64,000 nucleotides of DNA. Source: Erysipelotrichaceae bacterium (lineage in GTDB: Bacteria; Bacillota_I; Bacilli_A; Erysipelotrichales; Erysipelotrichaceae). Made by a program: the position numbers and the translations under genes. Below are positions 46,018 through 55,793 of this stretch, piece by piece (the first letter of the stretch is position 1; the number at the start of each line of letters is the position of its first letter). The stretch is from contig JAFWFS010000027.1 in the NCBI GenBank assembly GCA_017515475.1, positions 126,829-190,828 of the forward strand, read 5' to 3'. The notes below the pieces were generated by a model. It did not search any database and was not told the DNA's origin. It saw only the letters and a program-made list of their open reading frames with translations.

Positions 46018-46528
46018 CACCCTGGAAGGCGATGACATCACCAGACCTACCAAGGACATGGTAAGGGAAGCGCTGTTTTCCAGCATCATGATCTATTCGG
46101 ATACTTCTTTTCTGGATCTTTTTGCCGGCTCGGGAGCGATCGGTCTGGAAGCCTTGTCCAGAGGCGCTGAAGAAGTCGTATTCAACGACATCAACAGGGA
46201 AGCGGTAAAAGTCATCGGCAGCAATCTTGCAAAAGTGAGAGAAAACCGGCAGGTCATGAACCTGGACTACAAGGACTGCATCAGAAATCTGGAAGGGCGG
46301 ACTTTCGATTTCATCTATTGCGATCCTCCGTATGATTTTAAGGAATATGGAAATATCTTCACCTATGTTGAGCAGTATAGGCTCTTGAATGAAAAAGGTA
46401 TAATAATAGTGGAAGTCAGAAAGAACACGGATCTGGAAGAAACATATCCCGGTTTTGTGAAGTATAAAGAAAAAAGATACGGCATCAGCAAGCTGCTGTA
46501 CTATCGAAAGGAAAAGAACAATGATTAA
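45977..46528 (+). CDS. rsmD: 16S rRNA (guanine966-N2)-methyltransferase
   Basis: A 183-residue SAM-dependent methyltransferase acting on 16S rRNA. RIIAGKYKRTPL at the start, TRPTKDMVREALF, the SAM-binding DLFAGSGAIGLEALSRGA near residue 45 and the catalytic CDPPYDF near residue 115 are standard. The frame is open earlier, but ATG 45977 has an AAAGG site and starts at the family N-terminus. It overlaps ftsW before it and coaD after it (eight bases); rsmD-coaD is a common pair. Confidence 0.94.
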   Translation: MRIIAGKYKRTPLNTLEGDDITRPTKDMVREALFSSIMIYSDTSFLDLFAGSGAIGLEALSRGAEEVVFNDINREAVKVIGSNLAKVRENRQVMNLDYKDCIRNLEGRTFDFIYCDPPYDFKEYGNIFTYVEQYRLLNEKGIIIVEVRKNTDLEETYPGFVKYKEKRYGISKLLYYRKEKNND

Positions 46529-47000
46529 AGCGATCTATCCCGGAACATTCGACCCGATCACGGTCGGACATCTAGACGTTATCAAAAGAGCCGCGGGCAT
46601 TTATGACCATCTGGTCATCGCGGTCATGGAGAACCGGAACAAGAAGTGTACGTTCTCGAAGGAAGAAAGAAAGGAACTGATCGAGAAGTGCGTTGCCGAT
46701 CTGGATAATGTCACGGTCGTCATCGGCGAAGGTCTGACGGTAAACCTGGCCAGAGAACTGGACTGCAGAATCATCGTCCGAGGCATCAGAGCCGTATCGG
46801 ACTACGAGTCGGAACTCGCTCTGGCTACCGCCAACATGCAGCTGAACGGAAACATCGAAACAGTCTTCATGGTTGCCAAGCCGGAGCTTTCCTTCCTGTC
46901 ATCCTCGATCGCAAAGGAGATCGCCTCCTTCAAGGGGGATATTACTTCCTATATTCCCGAAGCCATCATCAAGGAAGTATCGGAAAAACTCTACCAATAG
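46521..47000 (+). CDS. coaD: Phosphopantetheine adenylyltransferase
   Basis: A 159-residue enzyme for the fourth step of coenzyme A synthesis, joining phosphopantetheine and ATP. The nucleotidyltransferase motif YPGTFDPITVGHLD at the start, RGIRAVSDYESE near residue 88 and the SFLSSSIAKE segment near residue 128 are intact. Length is standard. It ends a leaderless operon of ftsW-rsmD-coaD with its own terminator. Confidence 0.96.
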   Translation: MIKAIYPGTFDPITVGHLDVIKRAAGIYDHLVIAVMENRNKKCTFSKEERKELIEKCVADLDNVTVVIGEGLTVNLARELDCRIIVRGIRAVSDYESELALATANMQLNGNIETVFMVAKPELSFLSSSIAKEIASFKGDITSYIPEAIIKEVSEKLYQ

Positions 47001-47016
47001 CCTCAAAGGCTATTTT
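46996..47016 (+). terminator. Terminator after coaD
   Basis: Stem AATAGCCT / AGGCTATT with CAA loop and a T run; it includes the stop codon. Confidence 0.8.
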
Positions 47017-47079
47017 TAATTGGAAGTGTCAGAGATATCTATCCGGGCATATAAATAGATGTTTTTCTATTTCACAGGA

Positions 47080-47106
47080 TTAGCACTTTCCTGTTGACAG
47101 TGCTAG
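47080..47106 (+). promoter_or_regulatory. CIRCE element 1 before hrcA (HrcA operator)
   Basis: TTAGCACTT, nine bases, then CAGTGCTAG. This matches the CIRCE consensus (TTAGCACTC-N9-GAGTGCTAA) at 15 of 18 arm positions with exact spacing. It covers the -35 box of the hrcA promoter. Confidence 0.9.
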
Positions 47107-47122
47107 AGATAAGGTGTATATT
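47094..47122 (+). promoter_or_regulatory. Sigma-A promoter of the hrcA-dnaK operon
   Basis: TTGACA (47094-47099), a 17-base spacer and TATATT (47117-47122). Transcription should start near 47129, between the two CIRCE elements. Confidence 0.85.
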
Positions 47123-47147
47123 AGCAGTAGATAGTTTAGAGTGCTAA
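47121..47147 (+). promoter_or_regulatory. CIRCE element 2 before hrcA
   Basis: TTAGCAGTA, nine bases, then GAGTGCTAA. The right arm is a perfect CIRCE arm and the left arm matches 7 of 9. It overlaps the end of the -10 box and runs up to the AAAGGAGG ribosome site of hrcA, so a bound repressor would also block the start of transcription. Confidence 0.8.
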
Positions 47148-47160
47148 AGGAGGTGGTCGG

Positions 47161-48183
47161 ATGGCATTGACACAGAGAATGGTAGATATCTTAAGAGCTA
47201 TCGTCGATGAATTTGTATCAACGGCCGAACCTGTCGGTTCTAAGACACTGGTCGACAAGTATGATCTGCCTTATTCCAGTGCGACGATCCGTAACGACAT
47301 GGCCGCTCTGGAATCAATGGGTTATCTGGAAAAACCGCATACTTCCGCCGGCCGTATTCCTTCCAACAAGGGTTATCAGTATTACTGTGAACACCTGCTG
47401 AAAAAGGATATGGACGATGAAGTAAAATATGCGTTGTCGAGCATCTTTGACCGCCGTTCCGCCAATATCGAGGATGCGATCAAGGAATCCTGCAGAATCG
47501 TATCGGAAATGACAAAACTCGCTTCCGGAATGCTGGGACCTGATGCCAAGAATCAGACTCTGGAACATATCAAGGTCTTCCAGATCGATCCGAAAACGGC
47601 TGTCTGCGTCTTCATCAGCAATACCGGTCATACCGAAAACAAGACGTTCAACTTCCAGGATGAAGTCCCGATCGAAGACATTCAGACCTGTACCGATATC
47701 CTCAACGACAGATTGAAAGGAACGCCGATTCAGGATCTGCCGGAAAAACTGGAATCCCTGAAGCCGATCCTGACCAAGTCTGTGCAGCGCTTCGAGATGC
47801 TGTACAATGCCTTTGCGGGCGCTTTCGTCAAGTTCGCTTCCGAAACGCTGTATTTCGACGGCACGACCAACATGATGTATCAGCCGGAATATGCGGATGT
47901 CGAGAAACTGAAAGAGCTGACGAAGTTCTTCGACGATTCCAGACTCTTCAGAAGTCTGGTCGATAAGCAGACCGGAAAAAACGACGTGGTAGCGATTACC
48001 CCGAAAGGTACGGAACTGGTATGGAAAGACGACATTGCGATCGTCTCCAGCGAGATCCGTCTCTCCGACAATCCGGATGAAAATGCCAGACTGATGGTGG
48101 TGGGACCAAGAAGGATGGAGTACAGCAGGGTAGTGAATCTTCTGGATTTCATCTGTAAGGAAATCGAAGACATGTTCCACTAG
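47161..48183 (+). CDS. hrcA: Heat-inducible transcription repressor HrcA
   Basis: A 340-residue repressor that binds CIRCE and needs GroEL to fold. The winged-helix domain (residues 1-90) has SKTLVDKYDLPYSSATIRNDMAALE as recognition region and the HTSAGRIPSNKGYQYY segment typical of the family; the C-terminal GAF-like domain has LFDDSR-type segments and GTELVWKDDIAIVSS. It is the first gene of its own regulon and lies behind two CIRCE elements, giving autoregulation. Confidence 0.95.
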   Translation: MALTQRMVDILRAIVDEFVSTAEPVGSKTLVDKYDLPYSSATIRNDMAALESMGYLEKPHTSAGRIPSNKGYQYYCEHLLKKDMDDEVKYALSSIFDRRSANIEDAIKESCRIVSEMTKLASGMLGPDAKNQTLEHIKVFQIDPKTAVCVFISNTGHTENKTFNFQDEVPIEDIQTCTDILNDRLKGTPIQDLPEKLESLKPILTKSVQRFEMLYNAFAGAFVKFASETLYFDGTTNMMYQPEYADVEKLKELTKFFDDSRLFRSLVDKQTGKNDVVAITPKGTELVWKDDIAIVSSEIRLSDNPDENARLMVVGPRRMEYSRVVNLLDFICKEIEDMFH

Positions 48184-48194
48184 AAAGGAAGATC

Positions 48195-48752
48195 ATGGCA
48201 AAGAAAAATAAAGAAAAAGAAAAAGAGATAAAGCAGGAGATCCCGGAAACGGAAGAAACCGTTGAAGAGGAAGAGATCGAAGAAACCGTGGAAGATCTCA
48301 ACGCAGAATCGGAAACGGAACTGCTGAAGAAAGAAATAGACAGGCTGAAGAACGACTACGCCAGAGCCTATGCCGATACGGAGAATCTAAAGAAAAGGCT
48401 GATGGCAGAAGCGGAACAGACCAGAAAATACAGGATACAGAGTTTTGCGAAGGAGATCCTCCCGGTTATCGACAATCTGGAAAGAGCCCTGAAAACGGAA
48501 GTAGCCGAAAGCGACGAAGGCTTCAAGAAAGGTATCGAGATGACCTATCATCAGCTGATTGCCGCTTTAAAGAATGAAGGTGTAGAAGAGATCGACTGTC
48601 TGAACAAACCGTTTGATGCGAATCTCGCACAGGCCATCATGCAGGAAAAGAAAGAAGATACGGAAGCAGGCACTGTGATTGAGATCCTTCAGAAGGGATA
48701 TAAATTGAAAGATCGTATATTAAGACCGGCAATGGTCAAGGTAAGTGAATAA
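48195..48752 (+). CDS. grpE: GrpE nucleotide exchange factor
   Basis: A 185-residue co-chaperone that releases ADP from DnaK. An acidic, low-complexity N-terminus (residues 5-50, mainly Glu and Lys) leads into a long coiled coil (LLKKEIDRLKNDYARAYADTENLKKR region) and the C-terminal beta domain (VIEILQKGYKLKDRILRPAMVKVS). It sits between hrcA and dnaK with small gaps and AGGAAG/AGGAGG sites. Confidence 0.94.
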   Translation: MAKKNKEKEKEIKQEIPETEETVEEEEIEETVEDLNAESETELLKKEIDRLKNDYARAYADTENLKKRLMAEAEQTRKYRIQSFAKEILPVIDNLERALKTEVAESDEGFKKGIEMTYHQLIAALKNEGVEEIDCLNKPFDANLAQAIMQEKKEDTEAGTVIEILQKGYKLKDRILRPAMVKVSE

Positions 48753-48762
48753 GGAGGATTGA

Positions 48763-50592
<1,830 letters not shown>

Positions 50593-50630
50593 TCAGCAAC
50601 AGAAAACATTTAACTTAGAAAGGGGGTATT

Positions 50631-51764
50631 ATGGCCGACAAACGCGATTATTATGAGGTTTTAGGCTTATCTAAGAACGCCAGTGCGGATGATATTAAAA
50701 AAGCCTACCGTAAGTTGGCAAAACAGTATCACCCTGATGTGAATAAATCACCGGATGCCGAAACGAAATTCAAGGAAATAAACGAAGCCTACGAAGTCCT
50801 GTCAGATCCGCAGAAGAAAGCTACCTATGACCAGTTCGGTCATGCCGGCATGGACGGATTCTCCCAGGGCTTCTCCGGAGGCTTTGGCGGCATGAACATG
50901 GATGATCTTGGCGACATCTTCTCAAGCTTCATGGGAGGCATGGGATCGGGATTCTCCGGATTCAACTTCGGCGGAAGCAGTTCCAGAAGAACAGGCCCGA
51001 TGAAGGGCGAGAACCGTTACATGTCCATGGACATCGATTTCCTGGATGCCGTACACGGTGTCGACAAGCTGGTCAATATTTCCGTTGATAAGAAGTGCGA
51101 ATATTGCGACGGAACCGGCGCTGCCAGCAGATCCGACATCGAGATCTGCCCGACCTGCAGAGGTTCAGGCAGAGTCATGAGACAGTCCAGAACTCCGTTC
51201 GGCGTCATACAGCAGCAGACTGTCTGTCCGGATTGCAAGGGCACAGGCAAGCATATCAAGAAGATCTGTCCGCATTGCGGAGGCAACGGCTACAATACCG
51301 TAAAGGACCAGGTTGAAGTAACGATCCCGGCAGGTATCAGTTCCGGTCAGCAGGTCAGACTTTCCGGCTATGGGGAAAGAGGAAGCAACGGCGGACCGAA
51401 CGGCGATCTCTACATCGAGATCCGCGTCAGACCGCACAAGTATTTCCGCAGGGAAGGAAACAACATCCACATTACTGTTCCGGTTTCAGCCGTCGATGCG
51501 ACCCTTGGAACGACGGTAGATGTTCCGACGGCACATGGCGATGTGGAACTGACCATACCGGCAGGAACCCAGCCTGGCCAGCAGCTTCGCCTTAGAGGAT
51601 ACGGAATCAAGGATCTCCGCAGCAATGCCATGGGGGATCAGATCGTCGAGATACAGGTAGAGATTCCGAAGAAACTCAGCAGAGAAGAAAGAGAACTCTA
51701 TGAAACGCTGGCGAAACGTAAGAAAGAGTCCGTATTCGAGAGATTTAAGAAAAACTTTAAGTAG
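50631..51764 (+). CDS. dnaJ: Chaperone protein DnaJ (type I Hsp40)
   Basis: A 377-residue co-chaperone. The J domain (residues 1-70) has the HPD motif in QYHPDVNK; a Gly/Phe-rich linker follows; the zinc region has all four C-x-x-C-x-G-x-G repeats ([32 protein letters not shown]). The C-terminal substrate domains are complete. An AAAGGGGG site precedes the start. Confidence 0.97.
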   Translation: MADKRDYYEVLGLSKNASADDIKKAYRKLAKQYHPDVNKSPDAETKFKEINEAYEVLSDPQKKATYDQFGHAGMDGFSQGFSGGFGGMNMDDLGDIFSSFMGGMGSGFSGFNFGGSSSRRTGPMKGENRYMSMDIDFLDAVHGVDKLVNISVDKKCEYCDGTGAASRSDIEICPTCRGSGRVMRQSRTPFGVIQQQTVCPDCKGTGKHIKKICPHCGGNGYNTVKDQVEVTIPAGISSGQQVRLSGYGERGSNGGPNGDLYIEIRVRPHKYFRREGNNIHITVPVSAVDATLGTTVDVPTAHGDVELTIPAGTQPGQQLRLRGYGIKDLRSNAMGDQIVEIQVEIPKKLSREERELYETLAKRKKESVFERFKKNFK

Positions 51765-51780
51765 GATTCATTCCTACTTA
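51758..51780 (+). terminator. Hairpin at the end of dnaJ, possible weak terminator
   Basis: Stem TAAGTAGGA / TCCTACTTA with TTCAT loop contains the dnaJ stop. An A-rich, not T-rich, stretch follows, so read-through to clpB is possible. Confidence 0.5.
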
Positions 51781-51795
51781 AAATATGCAATTTCG

Positions 51796-51822
51796 TTAGC
51801 ACTCATAATCAAAAAGTGCTAA
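51796..51822 (+). promoter_or_regulatory. CIRCE element before clpB
   Basis: TTAGCACTC, nine bases, then AAGTGCTAA: 17 of 18 arm positions match the consensus. It lies just downstream of a likely -10 (TAAAAT at 51779-51784) and runs into the AAAGGAGG ribosome site. It puts clpB under HrcA; many Bacillales instead use CtsR for Clp genes. Confidence 0.92.
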
Positions 51823-51835
51823 AGGAGGTAAGAAG

Positions 51836-54388
51836 ATGAATCCTGAATTAATGACAGAAAAACTGCAGGATATTCTGATGAAGGCATTGAGCATCTGCAA
51901 GGAGAACGGCAATCCCGAACTGTGCAGCGAGCACCTTCTGGCAGCCTTTCTTCAGGAGAGGGATATTACAGATCTGCTGAACGGTTTCCATACCGATGTA
52001 AACCGTCTGATTGGCATCAACGACAGCTATCTGAAAAGACTTCCTTCATCAGATACAGTAGAAAATCCGATGGTAAACCGCTATGTAGCCAATTCCTACA
52101 ACGAGGCTCTGCAGAAATCGAAACAGAGAAAGGATAAATACATCTCCATGTTCGATCTGTTCATTGCCTTGCTTTACAACCAGTCCTCGGTCTGCGAGGA
52201 ACTGAGAAAGTACTGCGGCTTTACCAGAAACGACATAGAAGACAAATACAGCATGGAAAGGGGTGGTACGATGATCAACAATCAGGAAGATGAAAACAAT
52301 CTGAATCCGCTAAAGAAATACGGCAGAAACCTGGTGGATGACGTGAGAAACGGAAAGATCGATCCGGTCATCGGCAGGGACGAAGAGATCCGTAGAGTAA
52401 TAGAGATCCTTTCAAGAAAAACCAAGAACAATCCGGTTCTGATCGGTGAACCGGGCGTAGGCAAGACGGCGATCGTCGAAGGTCTGGCCTGGCGTATCTT
52501 TAATAACGATGTTCCGTTAGGACTGAAAGACAAAGATCTGATTGAACTGGACATGGGTTCGTTGATTGCGGGCGCAAAATACCGCGGAGAATTCGAGGAA
52601 CGTCTGAAGGCCGTACTGAAAGAAATACAGGATGCCGACGGCAAGATCATTCTTTTCATCGATGAGATCCACAACCTGGTCGGTGCGGGAAAGACGGAAG
52701 GTGCCATGGATGCGGCCAATCTCCTGAAGCCGATGCTGGCGAGAGGAGAACTGAGATGCATCGGTGCTACGACATTCGATGAATACCGCAAGTACATCGA
52801 AAAGGATTCCGCTCTGGAGAGAAGATTCCAGAAAGTCAGTATCGATGAACCGACCGTAGAAGATACGATCTCCATCCTGAGAGGTCTGAAGGACCGCTTT
52901 GAAGCCCACCACGGCGTCAAGATCAAAGATGATGCGATCATTGCTGCGGCAACACTGTCCAACCGCTACATTTCCGACCGTTTTCTTCCGGACAAGGCGA
53001 TCGACCTGATCGATGAAGCATGCGCTTCTACCAGGGTGGAGATGGATTCCAAACCGGCCGAACTGGATGAACTGAGCCGTAAGATCGATACTTTAGAGAT
53101 CGAAAAGATCTCTCTGAAGAAAGAAACCGACGAAAAGGCATCAAAACGTCTGGAAGAACTGGAAAAGGATCTGGAATCTCTGAAAGAAAAGAAAAATATT
53201 CTGGATGCTAGATGGCAGAAAGAAAAGGAAGATCTGCAGCAGGTGAAGCAGATCAAGGAAAAGCTGGAACGGGCCAAACTGGAAATGTCCGATGCCCAGA
53301 ACAGCGCCGACTATGAGAAGGCATCCAAGCTGCAGTATGAAACCATTCCGTCTTTGGAGAAACAGCTCAATGAAATCAACGAGAACGAGAAGGAAGGCAG
53401 AATGCTCTCGGAAGTCGTAGATGAACAGTCCATCGCCAAGGTAGTTGCAAAATGGACCCATATCGATGTATCGAAACTGATGTCTTCAGAAAGGGAGAAA
53501 CTGCTGAAACTGAAAGAGAAACTGTCTCTGCGTGTCGTTGGACAGGATCAGGCGCTGGAACTTGTTTCTGACGCGATTTTAAGGTCCAAGGCGCAGGTTT
53601 CCGATACGAATCGACCGATCGGTTCATTCCTCTTCCTGGGTCCTACAGGCGTCGGTAAAACCGAAGTGGCCAAGGCTCTGGCGGAGCAGCTGTTTGACGA
53701 TGAAACCAAGATCGTACGTATCGACATGTCCGAATACATGGAGAAGTTCTCAGTATCCAGACTGATCGGTGCTCCTCCGGGATATGTAGGCTACGAAGAA
53801 GGCGGCCAGCTGACTGAAGCCGTCAGAAGAAAACCTTATTCCATTGTCCTGCTGGACGAGATCGAAAAGGCCCATCCTGATGTCTTCAACATTCTTCTGC
53901 AGATCCTGGATGATGGAAGGATTACGGATTCCAAGGGCGTAACCGTAGACTTCAAGAATACCATTATCATCATGACATCCAACCTGGGAAGCGAGTACGC
54001 GTTTGAAAAGGATCAGGCAAAGAAGACAAAACAGTACGAAGAACTCGTCAAGATGACATTCAAGCCGGAGTTCATCAACCGTATCGACGAGATCATCATC
54101 TTTAATCCGTTGGATAAGGACATGATCGAAAAGGTTGCCGAAAAGTTCCTGAACATTCTCAAGAAGAGACTGGCTGAATCGGATGTCAGTCTATCAGTCA
54201 CGCAGAATGCCATGAACAAGATCGTAGAACTCGGATTCGATGAAACATACGGTGCAAGACCGATGAAACGTCACATCCAGAGAGCGATTGAATCCCTGGT
54301 AGCCAAGTATCTGCTGGAAAACTACGATGCGAAAGACATCGTCGTGGATCTGGATAAGAACGGCAATTATACGGTGAGCAGACAATAA
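51836..54388 (+). CDS. clpB: Chaperone ClpB (Hsp100 disaggregase)
   Basis: An 850-residue AAA+ disaggregase working with DnaK. Order: N domain (1-140), first AAA module with Walker A GEPGVGKT (about 206), middle coiled-coil domain (about 400-525) rich in Glu/Lys/Leu, second AAA module with GPTGVGKT (about 603) and the GAPPGYVGYEEGG segment. The coiled-coil middle domain marks ClpB rather than ClpC or ClpA. Inside the gene, at residue 146, an ATG (52271) is preceded by AAAGGGG (52257-52263), a strong internal ribosome site that would give a 705-residue form without the N domain. E. coli ClpB also makes a short form by internal start. Confidence 0.95.
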   Translation: MNPELMTEKLQDILMKALSICKENGNPELCSEHLLAAFLQERDITDLLNGFHTDVNRLIGINDSYLKRLPSSDTVENPMVNRYVANSYNEALQKSKQRKDKYISMFDLFIALLYNQSSVCEELRKYCGFTRNDIEDKYSMERGGTMINNQEDENNLNPLKKYGRNLVDDVRNGKIDPVIGRDEEIRRVIEILSRKTKNNPVLIGEPGVGKTAIVEGLAWRIFNNDVPLGLKDKDLIELDMGSLIAGAKYRGEFEERLKAVLKEIQDADGKIILFIDEIHNLVGAGKTEGAMDAANLLKPMLARGELRCIGATTFDEYRKYIEKDSALERRFQKVSIDEPTVEDTISILRGLKDRFEAHHGVKIKDDAIIAAATLSNRYISDRFLPDKAIDLIDEACASTRVEMDSKPAELDELSRKIDTLEIEKISLKKETDEKASKRLEELEKDLESLKEKKNILDARWQKEKEDLQQVKQIKEKLERAKLEMSDAQNSADYEKASKLQYETIPSLEKQLNEINENEKEGRMLSEVVDEQSIAKVVAKWTHIDVSKLMSSEREKLLKLKEKLSLRVVGQDQALELVSDAILRSKAQVSDTNRPIGSFLFLGPTGVGKTEVAKALAEQLFDDETKIVRIDMSEYMEKFSVSRLIGAPPGYVGYEEGGQLTEAVRRKPYSIVLLDEIEKAHPDVFNILLQILDDGRITDSKGVTVDFKNTIIIMTSNLGSEYAFEKDQAKKTKQYEELVKMTFKPEFINRIDEIIIFNPLDKDMIEKVAEKFLNILKKRLAESDVSLSVTQNAMNKIVELGFDETYGARPMKRHIQRAIESLVAKYLLENYDAKDIVVDLDKNGNYTVSRQ

Positions 54389-54402
54389 TAACGATTTACA
54401 GA

Positions 54403-54427
54403 AAAAGCGGCAGATAATGCCGCTTTT
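54403..54427 (+). terminator. Terminator of clpB
   Basis: Stem AAAAGCGGCA / TGCCGCTTTT with GATAA loop. Confidence 0.85.
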
Positions 54428-54435
54428 CTTATGAA

Positions 54436-54460
54436 CAAAAAAAGAACTCTTTTGAGTTCT
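54436..54460 (-). terminator. Terminator of the cold-shock gene (minus strand)
   Basis: On the minus strand AGAACTC / GAGTTCT with AAAA loop is followed by seven T. Confidence 0.8.
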
Positions 54461-54485
54461 ATTCCGGTCTAATTAAACGATTTAA

Positions 54486-54683
54486 TTAAATCTTCTTGAC
54501 ATCATATGCCTGAGGGCCTTTTTCACCGTCTTTTACTTCGTATTCGACAGCCTGACCTTCGTCTAATGATTTATAGCCATCAACAAGAATTGCTGAGAAA
54601 TGAACAAATACTTCAACTCCATCATCACCTGTGATAAAGCCATAACCTTTAGCGGCATTAAACCACTTAACTTTACCTGTCAT
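54486..54683 (-). CDS. Cold-shock protein (CspA family)
   Basis: A 65-residue single cold-shock domain that binds single-stranded RNA and [15 protein letters not shown] holds the RNP1 motif and VFVHFSAI the RNP2 motif. A strong AAAGGGGA ribosome site precedes the ATG, and it has its own terminator, so it is monocistronic. Which member of the family this is cannot be told from sequence. Confidence 0.96.
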   Translation of the reverse strand: MTGKVKWFNAAKGYGFITGDDGVEVFVHFSAILVDGYKSLDEGQAVEYEVKDGEKGPQAYDVKKI

Positions 54684-54735
54684 AATTCCCCTTTACTAGC
54701 AAAAAACTATATGCAATTTCATTTTAGAACAAATC

Positions 54736-54784
54736 GGTACCACTTGCAAAGGTTTTTGACTTAATTGGTACCTTTTAGTATATT
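54736..54784 (+). promoter_or_regulatory. Leaderless promoter with tandem GGTACC sites before the S66 peptidase gene
   Basis: TTGACT (54756-54761), a 17-base spacer and TATATT (54779-54784) end seven bases before ATG 54791. Two direct copies of AAT(C/T)GGTACC lie at 54733-54741 and 54764-54772, centres 31 bases apart, one before the -35 and one in the spacer, a likely operator pair. Confidence 0.65.
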
Positions 54785-54790
54785 TTGAGT

Positions 54791-55768
54791 ATGATATATC
54801 CTGAATTCCTGAAAGAAAACGATCTGATCGGTATCTGCGCCCCAAGCAAAGGCGTCGGTCATAAGCTGGATGAACTGGAAGAATCCAATGAAGTGTTAAG
54901 GCAAAACGGATACCGGATCAAAGAAACGAAATCGGTTAGAAAAAACAACGACAGAAGCGCTTCTGCGAAGCAGAGAGCTAGGGAAATGGAGGAACTGATC
55001 TGCGATCCAGAAGTAAAGGCCGTCCTGTGCGCCGCCGGAGGCGACTACATGCTGGAGATGATGCCGTATGTGGATTTCGACAGAATCAGGGAAAACCCGA
55101 AGTGGATCATCGGCATGTCCGATCCGACCAATATCCTGTATACGGTAACGACAAAACTGGATATCGCAACGCTTTACGGATTCAACGGTGCCGGATTTGT
55201 ACTGAAGGCCGACCGCCAGCAGAACACATTCTTCAATTATCTGAAAGGGAAAACCGTCAAACAGAATTCCTATAAACGTTACATTACTTTCCTGAACGAA
55301 ATCAGTGAAATCAGGAGGTATGAACCGGTATGTTGGACGGCAAAGAACGACATGAAGATCGAGGGGAGACTGATCGGCGGATGCGTCGAGTGTATCGAGA
55401 AGCTGATCGGAACTTCTCTGGATGATACCAATGCCTTTCTGGAACGTCATAAGGATGATGGTATCGTCTGGTTCTTCGACGTTTTCTCCATGTCCGCCTA
55501 CGACTTCTATCTGACTCTGCTGCAGTACAGGAATGCCGGATGGTTCAGATACTGCAAAGGCGTGCTGATCGGCAGAGTTGCCTTCCCGCGCATCGATGAT
55601 CCGAAACTGGATTACATCAAAGCCGCAGACAAGGCTCTGGGAAGAATACCTCACATCTGTGAAATGGATATCGGACATACCAGCCCAAAAATGACCCTGA
55701 TCAACGGAGCATATTGCAAGGTTGAATATCGGGACGGAAAGGGCAGTATCTCATTCCAACTGAAATAA
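54791..55768 (+). CDS. S66 family peptidase (LD-carboxypeptidase/MccF-like)
   Basis: A 325-residue serine peptidase of the family that trims LD-peptide bonds in peptidoglycan or cleaves aminoacyl-nucleotide toxins. The N-terminal LIGICAPSKG, AAGGDYMLEM and the nucleophile GMSDPTNIL (Ser near 107) are clear, as is RLIGGCVEC and the late His in DIGHTSPK. The usual catalytic Glu position appears to be Asp (VWFFDVF near 230). ATG 54791 is chosen because the -10 box ends seven bases before it; a TTG six bases earlier is open but lies too close to the -10. No signal peptide is seen, so it should be cytosolic. Confidence 0.85.
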   Translation: MIYPEFLKENDLIGICAPSKGVGHKLDELEESNEVLRQNGYRIKETKSVRKNNDRSASAKQRAREMEELICDPEVKAVLCAAGGDYMLEMMPYVDFDRIRENPKWIIGMSDPTNILYTVTTKLDIATLYGFNGAGFVLKADRQQNTFFNYLKGKTVKQNSYKRYITFLNEISEIRRYEPVCWTAKNDMKIEGRLIGGCVECIEKLIGTSLDDTNAFLERHKDDGIVWFFDVFSMSAYDFYLTLLQYRNAGWFRYCKGVLIGRVAFPRIDDPKLDYIKAADKALGRIPHICEMDIGHTSPKMTLINGAYCKVEYRDGKGSISFQLK

Positions 55769-55791
55769 AAGCACTGTCATGCAGTGCTTTT
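55767..55791. terminator. Bidirectional terminator between the S66 peptidase and threonine aldolase genes
   Basis: Stem AAAAGCACTG / CAGTGCTTTT, loop TCATG. Confidence 0.85.
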
Positions 55792-55793
55792 GT

